Source: Alicyclobacillus contaminans DSM 17975 (GTDB lineage Bacteria > Bacillota > Bacilli > Alicyclobacillales > Alicyclobacillaceae). From it: 58,059 nt of DNA. A program made the translations under genes and the position numbers. The notes beneath the pieces were generated by a model. The model had not been told where the DNA came from. It saw only the letters and a list, made by a program, of their open reading frames with translations, and made no database searches. This document shows, piece after piece, positions 17,192-25,493 of the stretch. The stretch lies in NCBI RefSeq assembly GCF_000429525.1, contig NZ_AUCA01000022.1, positions 1 through 58,059 on the forward strand, read 5' to 3'. Position 1 is the first letter of the stretch. Every line of letters begins with the position of its first letter.

Positions 17192-18724
17192 GTGTACGCC
17201 AGTATCTGGTCGCTGGTTCCATACCTCGTCGTCGTACCCATCTCCCTGCTGACGCGGCAGGTGCTGCCCGGTTTGTTCGTCGGACTCGTGGTCGGCGCAT
17301 ACATGCTGCATCCGACCTGGTTCGGCGGTGTCGATGCCACATTGTCGTACATACTGAAGGAGTTGGCCATCCCGGACAACCTGCGTCTGATTGTCTTTCT
17401 GTACGGCTTCGGGGCGTTTGTCGGACTGGTGCGTGTCACCGGCGGAGTCAGCGGATTCGCGCGCTGGATGTCAACCCGCATTCAATCCGTCCGCGGAGCG
17501 TTTGCGGTGACCTGGTTGTCCGCTGCGGCCACATTCATGGCGCCGGATTTCCGCATCATCACCGTGGCGCCGGTGATGAAACAAGTGTTTTCCCGACTCC
17601 ACATTCCGCCGGAAAAGGTGGCGTTTGTGATTGATGTGACGTCCACGCCCCTCTGTGCCGTGATTCCCATCGGCACAGCGTTCGTCGGATACATGGTCGG
17701 GCTCATCAGCACATCCGCCCGCCACTACGGGATTGCGGGCAGTCCGTTTCGCCTCTTTGTGTCGAGTATTCCCCTGAACCTATTCGCCTTCCTGATCATG
17801 GCCTACGGGCTGTTCACCACGTTTCGGCCGCAGCGGACGGTGAACCCGCAGGAGGAACGACAACCGGTGACGCAGGAGCGGCGGCTGTCGCTGCCGGTGG
17901 ACAGCCGTCTGCGGTTGGCATCGCAGCGGCTGCGCATGGAAACCGCCGGTGAACTCACGGCGCAACCGACGGAGCACCGGAACGCAGAGCACCGGGACGA
18001 TGATGTTGTCGATCCGGTCGAGGTCCTGTCCGAACACGTACCGCCAAAGCTGGTGAACCTGGCGCTTCCGCTCCTGCTGCTGCTCGCGCTCACGCTGTTC
18101 CTCACCTGGTGGGACGGCCACCAAAGGGCCCCCGGTTTGTTTCCGGCGTTGGCCCAGGCCAACGCGGCCAAGGCGATGCTGGAGGCGCTGCTGATGACAC
18201 TGGCGTGCAGCTTCGTGTGGTACACCGTGCAACGCCACCCCATCCAACGCACGTTGTTTGGTTTTCTGGCGGGCGGCAATGAGATGATGAGCGTGATTGT
18301 GCTGCTCGTCTTGGTGTGGGCGGTGTCGGCCGTTTCCAATGACCTTGGTTTCACGCAGTACGTGGAGCGAACCATCGGCCACCTTGTGCCTTCTGCGTTT
18401 GTGGCACCGGCATTGTTCTTATTCGGATGCGCGCTGTCGTACGTCATCGGCAGTTCGTTTGGAGCCTGGGGGATGCTGTTGCCCCTCGGGTTTTCGCTCG
18501 CCGCCGGTACGCACGCATCCGTCGCGTTGATTGCCGGCGCCGTGTTCGCCAGCGGGACGTTCGGCGGGTTTGTTTCACCGCTCAGCGACGGCACCGTGGC
18601 GATGGCCACCGTGATGAAAATGCCGCTGATGAGGTACGCCCGGTACAAGCTGAAGCCGGCGCTGTACGTCGCAGGGGTGAGCGCGGTTGGGTATGCCGTC
18701 GCCGGCTGGATTCTCCCCGGGTGA
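17192..18724 (+). CDS. Na+/H+ antiporter, NhaC family
   Basis: This 510-residue polytopic protein has a long hydrophilic loop (about 205-285). NhaC-family features include the APDFRIITVAPVMKQVF segment, DVTSTPLCAVIPIGTAF, and near the end SSFGAWGMLLPLGFSLA and FGGFVSPLSDGTVAMATVM. Members exchange Na+ for H+ or transport organic anions with Na+. The GTG at 17192 has GGAAAGAGG upstream. Confidence 0.85.
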   Translation: MYASIWSLVPYLVVVPISLLTRQVLPGLFVGLVVGAYMLHPTWFGGVDATLSYILKELAIPDNLRLIVFLYGFGAFVGLVRVTGGVSGFARWMSTRIQSVRGAFAVTWLSAAATFMAPDFRIITVAPVMKQVFSRLHIPPEKVAFVIDVTSTPLCAVIPIGTAFVGYMVGLISTSARHYGIAGSPFRLFVSSIPLNLFAFLIMAYGLFTTFRPQRTVNPQEERQPVTQERRLSLPVDSRLRLASQRLRMETAGELTAQPTEHRNAEHRDDDVVDPVEVLSEHVPPKLVNLALPLLLLLALTLFLTWWDGHQRAPGLFPALAQANAAKAMLEALLMTLACSFVWYTVQRHPIQRTLFGFLAGGNEMMSVIVLLVLVWAVSAVSNDLGFTQYVERTIGHLVPSAFVAPALFLFGCALSYVIGSSFGAWGMLLPLGFSLAAGTHASVALIAGAVFASGTFGGFVSPLSDGTVAMATVMKMPLMRYARYKLKPALYVAGVSAVGYAVAGWILPG

Positions 18725-18861
18725 ACCGCTGCCGATTTGGTATTTCCGATGAGTTGTGATAACACTGAATCAGACGGTGCTGGCTTGAAGACGTCGCGGC
18801 TGTGTATCGTCATCCGCGTGCCGCGGTGTTCAACGCATCGAAGGAAAGGAGCCAATGCAGC

Positions 18862-20214
18862 GTGATAGACCTCAACTTGCAATTTGCCAAAGATCACATC
18901 GCCGATGAGGAGTGGCAGCAATTGCAGCCGTTTGTGGAAGATGCGCATCGACGGCTGCACCAGGGGCAGGTGCCGGGAGCGGATTTCTTGGGCTGGATTC
19001 ACCTGCCGAGCCAAACGTTGCAATCCGGCGTCGCAGATATTCTCAGTGCTGCAGAAGAAATTCGCGCGCAGGCGGACGCGCTGGTCGTCATTGGGATTGG
19101 CGGCAGCTACCTGGGGGCCCGTGCTGCGTTTGAGTGGGTCAAACCGGAGTACTATAACCAATTGCCTGCGGAAGTGCGCGGCGGCCCGGAGCTGTACTTT
19201 GCTGGCAACCATCTGAGCCCCGTCGCGCTGCAGCAGCTGCTGAACGTGCTGCAGGGAAAACGCGTCTGCTTGAACGTGATCTCCAAATCCGGCACCACCA
19301 CCGAACCTGCGGTCGCCTTCCGAATTCTGCGCAAATGGCTGCAGGACCAGGTCGGAGTGGAGGAGGCGCGCAAGCGCATCTATGTGACCACCGACCGGGC
19401 GCGGGGCGCGCTCAAGAAGTTGGCCGACGAAGAGGGCTACCGCACGTTTGTCATTCCGGACGACGTGGGGGGCCGCTATTCCGTACTGACCCCGGTCGGC
19501 TTGTTGCCACTGGCCGCCGTCGGGGTGGACATCCGCGCGCTGTTGGAGGGCGCCATGCAGGCGGAACAGCGGTTGTCCACGCCAAAATTCGAAGACAACC
19601 CGGCCTATCGCTACGCTGCGGTGCGCAACGCGCTGTACCGCAAAGGCAAGACCACGGAAGTCCTCGCGCATTATGAGCCTTCCCTCCGATTGTTCGCGGA
19701 GTGGTGGAAGCAGTTGTACGGGGAGAGCGAAGGAAAGGACTTCAAAGGCATTTATCCATCTTCCGTCGCCTATACGACCGATCTTCATTCGCTGGGGCAA
19801 TACATTCAGGAAGGGTATCGCAACCTGTTTGAAACCGTGGTGAACATTGAGAAGCCCGCTGTCGACTTGACCCTGCCGTCCAATCCGGAGGTGGACGACG
19901 GTCTCGAGTATCTCGCTGGCAGACCGCTGTCCTGGGTCAACGATACGGCGCGCGTCGCCACACAGCTGGCGCACTCGGATGGACAGGTGCCCAATCTGTT
20001 GGTGACCGTGCCGGATCAATCCGAGGCGTCGCTCGGACAGACGTTTTACTTCTTCGAATTGGCCTGCGCCATCAGCGGGTTGTTGCTCGGCGTGAATCCG
20101 TTCAACCAACCCGGCGTGGAGGCGTACAAGGTCAACATGTTTGCGCTCCTTGGCAAACCGGGGTATGAAACACAGCGCAACGCGATTGAAGGGCGCCTGA
20201 AGGCAGGCAACTGA
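18862..20214 (+). CDS. pgi: Glucose-6-phosphate isomerase
   Basis: This 450-residue enzyme has the length of the Bacillus protein and interconverts glucose-6-P and fructose-6-P. GIGGSYLGARA (about 78-88) and VISKSGTTTEPAVAFR (about 139-154) form the sugar-phosphate site, and the catalytic Glu and His/Lys regions are in GQYIQEG and NPFNQPGVEAYK. I use the GTG at 18862, with GGAG 10 bases upstream. The open frame continues back to 18802 without a start signal. Confidence 0.96.
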   Translation: MIDLNLQFAKDHIADEEWQQLQPFVEDAHRRLHQGQVPGADFLGWIHLPSQTLQSGVADILSAAEEIRAQADALVVIGIGGSYLGARAAFEWVKPEYYNQLPAEVRGGPELYFAGNHLSPVALQQLLNVLQGKRVCLNVISKSGTTTEPAVAFRILRKWLQDQVGVEEARKRIYVTTDRARGALKKLADEEGYRTFVIPDDVGGRYSVLTPVGLLPLAAVGVDIRALLEGAMQAEQRLSTPKFEDNPAYRYAAVRNALYRKGKTTEVLAHYEPSLRLFAEWWKQLYGESEGKDFKGIYPSSVAYTTDLHSLGQYIQEGYRNLFETVVNIEKPAVDLTLPSNPEVDDGLEYLAGRPLSWVNDTARVATQLAHSDGQVPNLLVTVPDQSEASLGQTFYFFELACAISGLLLGVNPFNQPGVEAYKVNMFALLGKPGYETQRNAIEGRLKAGN

Positions 20215-20360
20215 CAGGCGCTGCGCCCCTTTGTTTCGTAACGCGCAGAAATTCGTTACAATAGTGACCAGCACATCCATGAGCGGCGGTGCGCCATCGG
20301 GCGCCCGCCGCTCGGCTGTCGGAATGGACGGTAAAGCGTTCGGGGTTGGGGGGATGCAGG

Positions 20361-22142
20361 TTGCCGCATCAGTCGGGAAATTCACAGCGGACAGAGAGTC
20401 CGACGCGCCTCTTGAGACAGTTCATGTGGTCCAACAAGGGATGGTACGCCTTGTCCATGCTGTCCATCATCGCGTCGGAAATCGTGATGGTGCAATTCCC
20501 CAACTTGCTGGGGCGCTTCACCGATGCATTGTCCGCTCACCGCCTGTCGGGGCGGATGATCTTGCAGTACGCGGGGTGGCTGTTGCTGGTGGGCGTGGCG
20601 TACGTCATCCTGTACGGCATTGGTCAACTCCGCAACGGACAGCTCGGCCGGGCGTTTGAATATCAACTTCGGAAGCGGTTGTTTGAGCATTGGGAGCGCT
20701 TGTCCACCAGCTATTTTCGTCGGCGAAGCATCGGGGATTTGCTCAATCACGCCATGAACGACGTGCGCGCGGTACGAGAAGCGTTGACGGGGGGCATGAA
20801 CCTGTTCACCAATGCCATTTTTCTCCTCGTCACCACACTGGTGATGACCTTTCGCACCATCAGCGTCCGTCTCACACTGGTCAGCATCATTCCGCTGCTG
20901 GCGCTGCCGGTCTTCATCATTTGGTGGGGGCCGCGCATTCGTGAAGCGTCCAAATCCGCCCAGGAGGCGTTGTCCGACATGGCGGCGGTGACGGAGGAGA
21001 GTCTGTCCGCCATTCGCCTGGTCAAGGCCACGGCGAGCGAACCGGTGGAGAGCGCCCGCTTCACGGAGAAGGTCGACGCCATCGTCCAGCGCCAAATGGT
21101 GGTCTTTCGGCGCAGCGGGCTGTTCCAGACGCTCATTCCGTTCACCGGCAGTGTGAGCTTCGGCATCGCGTTGGCGTACGGCGGGTACCTGACGGTGAGC
21201 GGACAGATTGCGCTCGGATCGTTCGTCGCGTTCACGCTGTATCTGGCAATGTTGATCACCCCGCTGCAACAGATGGGTTTTGTATTCAACTACTTCCAGC
21301 GGGCGTCAGCGTCCCTGAAACGGTTGGAAGTGCTGTTGAGCGAGGTGCCCGAAATCCAAGATCCAGCCGTCCCCGCGCCCGTGACGCATCTGGAAGGAGA
21401 GATTGACGTCAACCTTCCTGCGTTTCAGTATCCTGACGGATCGGAGCCGGTGCTGCGGGACATTCGCTTTCACGTGGCGGCCGGGCAGACCGTGGGCATT
21501 GTCGGGCGCACGGGCAGCGGCAAAACGACACTGGTGAACCTGCTTCCGCGCGTGTTCAATCCACCACCCGGCACGGTTCGAATGGATGGCTATGACGTGC
21601 ATGACTTGGCGCTGCGGACGCTTCGCGAAGCGATTGCGTACGTTCCGCAGGACGGGTTCTTGTTCTCCGCCACCATCGGCGAGAACATCGGGTTTTCCCG
21701 CGATGACGCGACGCCGCAGATGCTGCTGCAAGCGGCTGAATACGCCGGGTTTCGCCGCGAGATTGAACAATTTCCGGACGGATTGGACACGGTCGTTGGC
21801 GAGCGCGGCGTGACGCTGTCGGGCGGTCAGAAACAGCGCGCCGCGATTGCGCGGGCGCTGCTGAAGGATGCGCCCATTCTCATTTTGGACGACAGCCTGT
21901 CGGCGGTGGACATGAACACCGAACAGCATATTCTCGCGCACCTGCGCCGGATTCGCGCTGGCCATACCACCATCATCGTGGCGCATCGATTGTCCGCTGT
22001 TCGCCACGCCGATTTCATTCTGGTCCTCGATGGAGGACGCATCGTCGAGCGCGGGCGGCACGAAGCGCTGCTGGAGATGGGTGGATTGTACGCGTCCATG
22101 TACCATCTGCAGGAAGCGGCGGTGGAGGAGGTGACGTCATGA
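20361..22142 (+). CDS. ABC exporter half with degenerate Walker B (YheI/BmrC-like)
   Basis: This fused membrane/ATPase protein of about 593 residues has six spans and then a nucleotide-binding domain with GRTGSGKTT, LSGGQKQR and LILDDSLSAVD. The residue after the Walker B aspartate is aspartate rather than glutamate, as in the degenerate site of heterodimeric BmrC/BmrD-type multidrug exporters. The start is uncertain. TTG at 20361 has a strong GGGGGG site, while the first ATG in frame (20424) has none. A strong hairpin (20280-20311) lies upstream. The stop overlaps the partner's start. Confidence 0.9.
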   Translation: MPHQSGNSQRTESPTRLLRQFMWSNKGWYALSMLSIIASEIVMVQFPNLLGRFTDALSAHRLSGRMILQYAGWLLLVGVAYVILYGIGQLRNGQLGRAFEYQLRKRLFEHWERLSTSYFRRRSIGDLLNHAMNDVRAVREALTGGMNLFTNAIFLLVTTLVMTFRTISVRLTLVSIIPLLALPVFIIWWGPRIREASKSAQEALSDMAAVTEESLSAIRLVKATASEPVESARFTEKVDAIVQRQMVVFRRSGLFQTLIPFTGSVSFGIALAYGGYLTVSGQIALGSFVAFTLYLAMLITPLQQMGFVFNYFQRASASLKRLEVLLSEVPEIQDPAVPAPVTHLEGEIDVNLPAFQYPDGSEPVLRDIRFHVAAGQTVGIVGRTGSGKTTLVNLLPRVFNPPPGTVRMDGYDVHDLALRTLREAIAYVPQDGFLFSATIGENIGFSRDDATPQMLLQAAEYAGFRREIEQFPDGLDTVVGERGVTLSGGQKQRAAIARALLKDAPILILDDSLSAVDMNTEQHILAHLRRIRAGHTTIIVAHRLSAVRHADFILVLDGGRIVERGRHEALLEMGGLYASMYHLQEAAVEEVTS

Positions 22143-23953
22143 GCGCGTTGACACCGTCGGAGCAAGCGCGGCGCGGCGGGAACCGCAGCATGGGCAGTCT
22201 GCTGAAACTCCTGCCGTTCGCCAAGCGGTATCGCTGGCACTTCGCAGCCGTGGTGCTGTTGGTGATTGTGTACAACGCAACCACCGTCCTCCCGCCGTAC
22301 CTTGTGAAGATTGCCATTGACAGCGACATTTCGGGACCGCGTCCCAATCTGCACGGGCTGTGGACCATCAGCCTGCTGTACGTGGGCGTGGTGCTGCTCA
22401 GCGTGGCGGCCAACTACCTGCAGATTTTGCTCGTGCAATACGCCGGACAGAGCGTCGTTCGCGAAATCCGCGTGGCGTTGTTCCAACACATCGAACGGCA
22501 ATCCATGGCGTTTTTCGATACCAACGCCATCGGGCGGTTGGTCACCAACGTGTCCAGCGACACGGAGACCGTCAGCCAGTTTTTCACGAACTTTTTCCTC
22601 AGCATGCTTCGGGACGGGCTCTCGCTGGTCATGGTGGTGGTGGCGATGTTTGAGCTTAACGTGCGCATCGCCGCCTGGAGCATGCTGTTGATCCCGGTCC
22701 TGTTCGGGATCTCCGCGCTGTATCGCAAACGTCTGCGCCGGGCGTACCAGACCACGCGGACCCGCTTGTCCAACATCATGGCGTTTCTCGCCGAGAATTT
22801 GGCCGGGATTCGCATCATCCAGATATTTCACCAGGAGCAGCGGCAAGCCGCCCGCTTCGACGCGTTGAATCGCAGTCATCGCCAGGCCAGCGTTGTCGAA
22901 TATCGAACGTCCGTTCTGTTCAATCGCACGTTTGAAATGCTCGGCAACGCGGCGGTGGCCGCAGTCGTCTGGATTGGCGGCGGGGCCGTGCTGCACAAGA
23001 CCATTCTGTTCGGCACGCTGTACGCGTTCATCAATTACATCCGGCAGTTTTTCCAACCCATCAACGCCATCACCCAGCAGTGGAATACACTGCAGTCGGC
23101 CGCCGTCGCGGCGGATCGAATCGGTCAGGTGTTGTCGGTGGAGCCCGCCATTGTGGATGCGCCGAACGCCTTTCCGCTCGCCCTCGAGGCGGTTCGCGGA
23201 GAGGTCGAGTTTGAACACGTCACGTTCGCGTACAAATCGGAGGTGCCGGTGCTTCGCGATGTGTCGTTTCGCGTGCCGGCGGGGAGTTTCGTGGGAATTG
23301 TCGGGCCCACCGGCGCCGGCAAGAGTTCGCTGATGAGCCTGCTCATCCGCTTCTATGATCCCACCTCCGGCCGCATCCTGTTGGACGGCCGGGACATTCG
23401 GGACATTCGTCAGACAGATTTGCATCGGGCTGTGGGCTTTGTCCAGCAGGAAGCCAATCTGTTCACCGGTACCGTGCTCGACAATATACGCCTGTTCCGC
23501 GACGACATCTCGCGCGACGCTGTGATCGCCGCCGCCGAGGCGGTGGGGGCGCACGAGGTGGTGAATCGGCTGCCGGACGGATACGACACGTTCCTGTACA
23601 GCAAGGGGGCCAATCTGTCGATGGGCGAGCGGCAGCTCATCTCGTTTGCGCGCATTGTTTGCTTGAACCCGCGCGTGCTGATTCTCGATGAGGCCACCGC
23701 CAATCTGGACAGCCACACCGAAGCGCTCGTGAGCCGCGGCCTGCAGGCGGTCTCGGCCAACCGCACCACGTTGGTGATTGCGCATCGCCTCGCCACCGTG
23801 CGGCGCGCGGATTGCATCTACGTGGTGAACCAGGGGCGCATTGTGGAATCCGGACCGCATGAAGCGTTGCTTTGCCGGGGCGGATTGTACGCCGAGATGT
23901 ACGCGAAGTCCGGGGCGGCGTATGAGGATGGGAAAATGGTGCAACCTATTTAA
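22139..23953 (+). CDS. ABC exporter half with canonical ATPase (YheH/BmrD-like)
   Basis: This 604-residue partner has six spans and then GPTGAGKSS, LSMGERQL and LILDEATANLD with the catalytic glutamate present. With the previous gene it makes a heterodimeric exporter with one working and one degenerate site. The first motif of this chain and the signature of the other chain form the composite sites. The ATG at 22139 overlaps the preceding TGA. The substrate is unknown; relatives export drugs. Confidence 0.93.
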   Translation: MSALTPSEQARRGGNRSMGSLLKLLPFAKRYRWHFAAVVLLVIVYNATTVLPPYLVKIAIDSDISGPRPNLHGLWTISLLYVGVVLLSVAANYLQILLVQYAGQSVVREIRVALFQHIERQSMAFFDTNAIGRLVTNVSSDTETVSQFFTNFFLSMLRDGLSLVMVVVAMFELNVRIAAWSMLLIPVLFGISALYRKRLRRAYQTTRTRLSNIMAFLAENLAGIRIIQIFHQEQRQAARFDALNRSHRQASVVEYRTSVLFNRTFEMLGNAAVAAVVWIGGGAVLHKTILFGTLYAFINYIRQFFQPINAITQQWNTLQSAAVAADRIGQVLSVEPAIVDAPNAFPLALEAVRGEVEFEHVTFAYKSEVPVLRDVSFRVPAGSFVGIVGPTGAGKSSLMSLLIRFYDPTSGRILLDGRDIRDIRQTDLHRAVGFVQQEANLFTGTVLDNIRLFRDDISRDAVIAAAEAVGAHEVVNRLPDGYDTFLYSKGANLSMGERQLISFARIVCLNPRVLILDEATANLDSHTEALVSRGLQAVSANRTTLVIAHRLATVRRADCIYVVNQGRIVESGPHEALLCRGGLYAEMYAKSGAAYEDGKMVQPI

Positions 23954-24003
23954 AGACATCCTTCCCGGCCCCTCGGTGTGGGGCTGAAAGAGAGGGTTGC
24001 ACC

Positions 24004-24426
24004 ATGCGATGGATGCAAATGCGCCGGGCGGTAGGCGGCGCACTCGCGGTGATGGCTGTGACCGCGGCGCCGAGGGTCGCCCCGACCGCACACGCGGCCG
24101 TCGACACGTACCAAGTGGTGACCAATGAAATTTCCGCCAAGCAGCCTGGCGGTGGAACGGTGGACGTGTACCGGTTCGATCCGGCCGTATACGTGGCAGA
24201 ACAGGGCGACGAGGTGGTGCTCCAGTTTCGCGGTTTGAAGGGGCATGACCATCCGATTGTACTCGATGGGTACAATCTGCATGCCACGGTGCGCCGCAAC
24301 GAGCGGACGACGCTCCGATTCATTGCGGACAAGCCTGGTTTCTTTCACCTGATTTGCACGGCCCACGCCGACGCGGCGCACGAAGGGCCGATGGAAGCGT
24401 ATCTGGTGGTCACGCCCAAGTCCTGA
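24004..24426 (+). CDS. Secreted cupredoxin-like copper protein
   Basis: This 140-residue protein has an N-terminal export signal (residues about 1-32, ending AHA) and a cupredoxin fold. Candidate copper ligands are His81 or His83 in GHDHP, and Cys118, His121 or His126, and Met130 in CTAHADAAHEGPM. The single cysteine argues for a type I or related mononuclear site rather than CuA. It could be an electron carrier or copper-storage protein on the outside. The ATG follows GAGAGGGTTGCACC. Confidence 0.75.
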   Translation: MRWMQMRRAVGGALAVMAVTAAPRVAPTAHAAVDTYQVVTNEISAKQPGGGTVDVYRFDPAVYVAEQGDEVVLQFRGLKGHDHPIVLDGYNLHATVRRNERTTLRFIADKPGFFHLICTAHADAAHEGPMEAYLVVTPKS

Positions 24427-24450
24427 CCCATCGATACCAGCAAATCTGCG

Positions 24451-24485
24451 AACGGCCGTCCCGTAGAAAGGGCGGCCGTTTGTCG
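24451..24485 (+). terminator. Terminator after the cupredoxin gene
   Basis: AACGGCCGTCC pairs with GGGCGGCCGTT, followed by TGT. It separates this gene from the membrane-protein pair downstream. Confidence 0.7.
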
Positions 24486-24607
24486 TGATGATTCGACGGC
24501 TGTGAACCTCCGTGCTCCGAGGCAGCGGCGGCCAGGACGGGGGTCATCGGTGTGGTATGATAGGAGAAACGTTTTCCGGCGCGTGCCGTGGAGGAGGAAC
24601 TATACAT

Positions 24608-25486
24608 ATGCCGTTTGGCACTCAGGAGATACAACCGCAGTCCATCGGGCAGATTCTGGATGACACCTTCCGATCCCTGCGACAATTTGCGCGCCCGCTG
24701 GCCGTGGCGACCCTGTCCATTTATCTGCCTTATCTGGTGGTGGAGGATATTTTCACCGTCCAGTCCAGCAACGCGCTCGGGGGCTTGGAGAATGTACAGT
24801 CGTTCAACGAGGTGATGGCGTACCTGCAGTCGGCCATGCCGCACATCGTCGCCGTGGTCCTCTGGTCGATGGTCGGTGTGTTGTTGGTTGTCCCTCTGCT
24901 CTACGCAACGGTGGTCCATTTGTTGATCCGCGCCGCGGATCATGGTGAACCCCCGACCTTTTCCGACGTCTTCCCGCTGGCGTGGCGGCGTACGTTGGCG
25001 TTGATTGGCACCACACTGTTCAAGTGGCTGGCGCTGTTTTTGGTGTTTCTCATCTCCGGCGGGATCATCGCCTTGATGATTGGACTGCTGGCGGCGTTTG
25101 GCGCCTCCGCCTTGGTGGCGGGCATCGTCGCCGCGGTGCTCAGCGTGATAGCCGTCGTGCTGTACGTGTGGTTGATGCTCAAGTGGGTGATGTCGATTCC
25201 GGCGGTGGCGGCGGAGGGCCGGGTCGGCTTCGGGGCCCTGCGCGCCTCGTCCGATTTGGTCAGGCACTCCGTGTGGCGAGTGCTCGGCTTCTTCATCATC
25301 GTTGAACTCATTGCTGCGGCTGTCAATGTGGGATTGACCGCCTTGTTCCGTCTGCTTCCAAACGCGGTCGCCGCCTCCGTCCTGGACAGCCTGGTGCAGT
25401 TGCTGACCGTTCCGTTCACACTGGTGGCCGCGACGAAACTGTATATGGATTTGCGCGTCCGCCGAGACGCTCGGGAAAACGGGTGA
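24608..25486 (+). CDS. Polytopic membrane protein (GPDPase-membrane-domain-like)
   Basis: This 292-residue protein starts with QSIGQILDDTFRSLRQ, the amphipathic lead typical of the membrane domain found in glycerophosphodiester phosphodiesterases and related unknown proteins, followed by about six membrane segments. No catalytic domain is attached. The ATG at 24608 has GGAGGAGG upstream. The next gene begins 7 bases after its stop, so they form an operon. Its function is unknown. Confidence 0.65.
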   Translation: MPFGTQEIQPQSIGQILDDTFRSLRQFARPLAVATLSIYLPYLVVEDIFTVQSSNALGGLENVQSFNEVMAYLQSAMPHIVAVVLWSMVGVLLVVPLLYATVVHLLIRAADHGEPPTFSDVFPLAWRRTLALIGTTLFKWLALFLVFLISGGIIALMIGLLAAFGASALVAGIVAAVLSVIAVVLYVWLMLKWVMSIPAVAAEGRVGFGALRASSDLVRHSVWRVLGFFIIVELIAAAVNVGLTALFRLLPNAVAASVLDSLVQLLTVPFTLVAATKLYMDLRVRRDARENG

Positions 25487-25493
25487 TTTCCGC

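Noticed and set aside
17803-20385. 860-residue minus-strand open frame
   Set aside because: It is a shadow of the NhaC-type and pgi genes in GC-rich DNA; no recognisable motif.
20279-20659. Open frame starting at the ATG in the GC hairpin before the exporter, considered as a BmrB-like leader peptide
   Set aside because: It has no early stop and runs far into the exporter gene, so it is not a short leader peptide.
21827-24091. 754-residue minus-strand open frame
   Set aside because: Antisense to both exporter genes, with composition typical of a GC-rich shadow.
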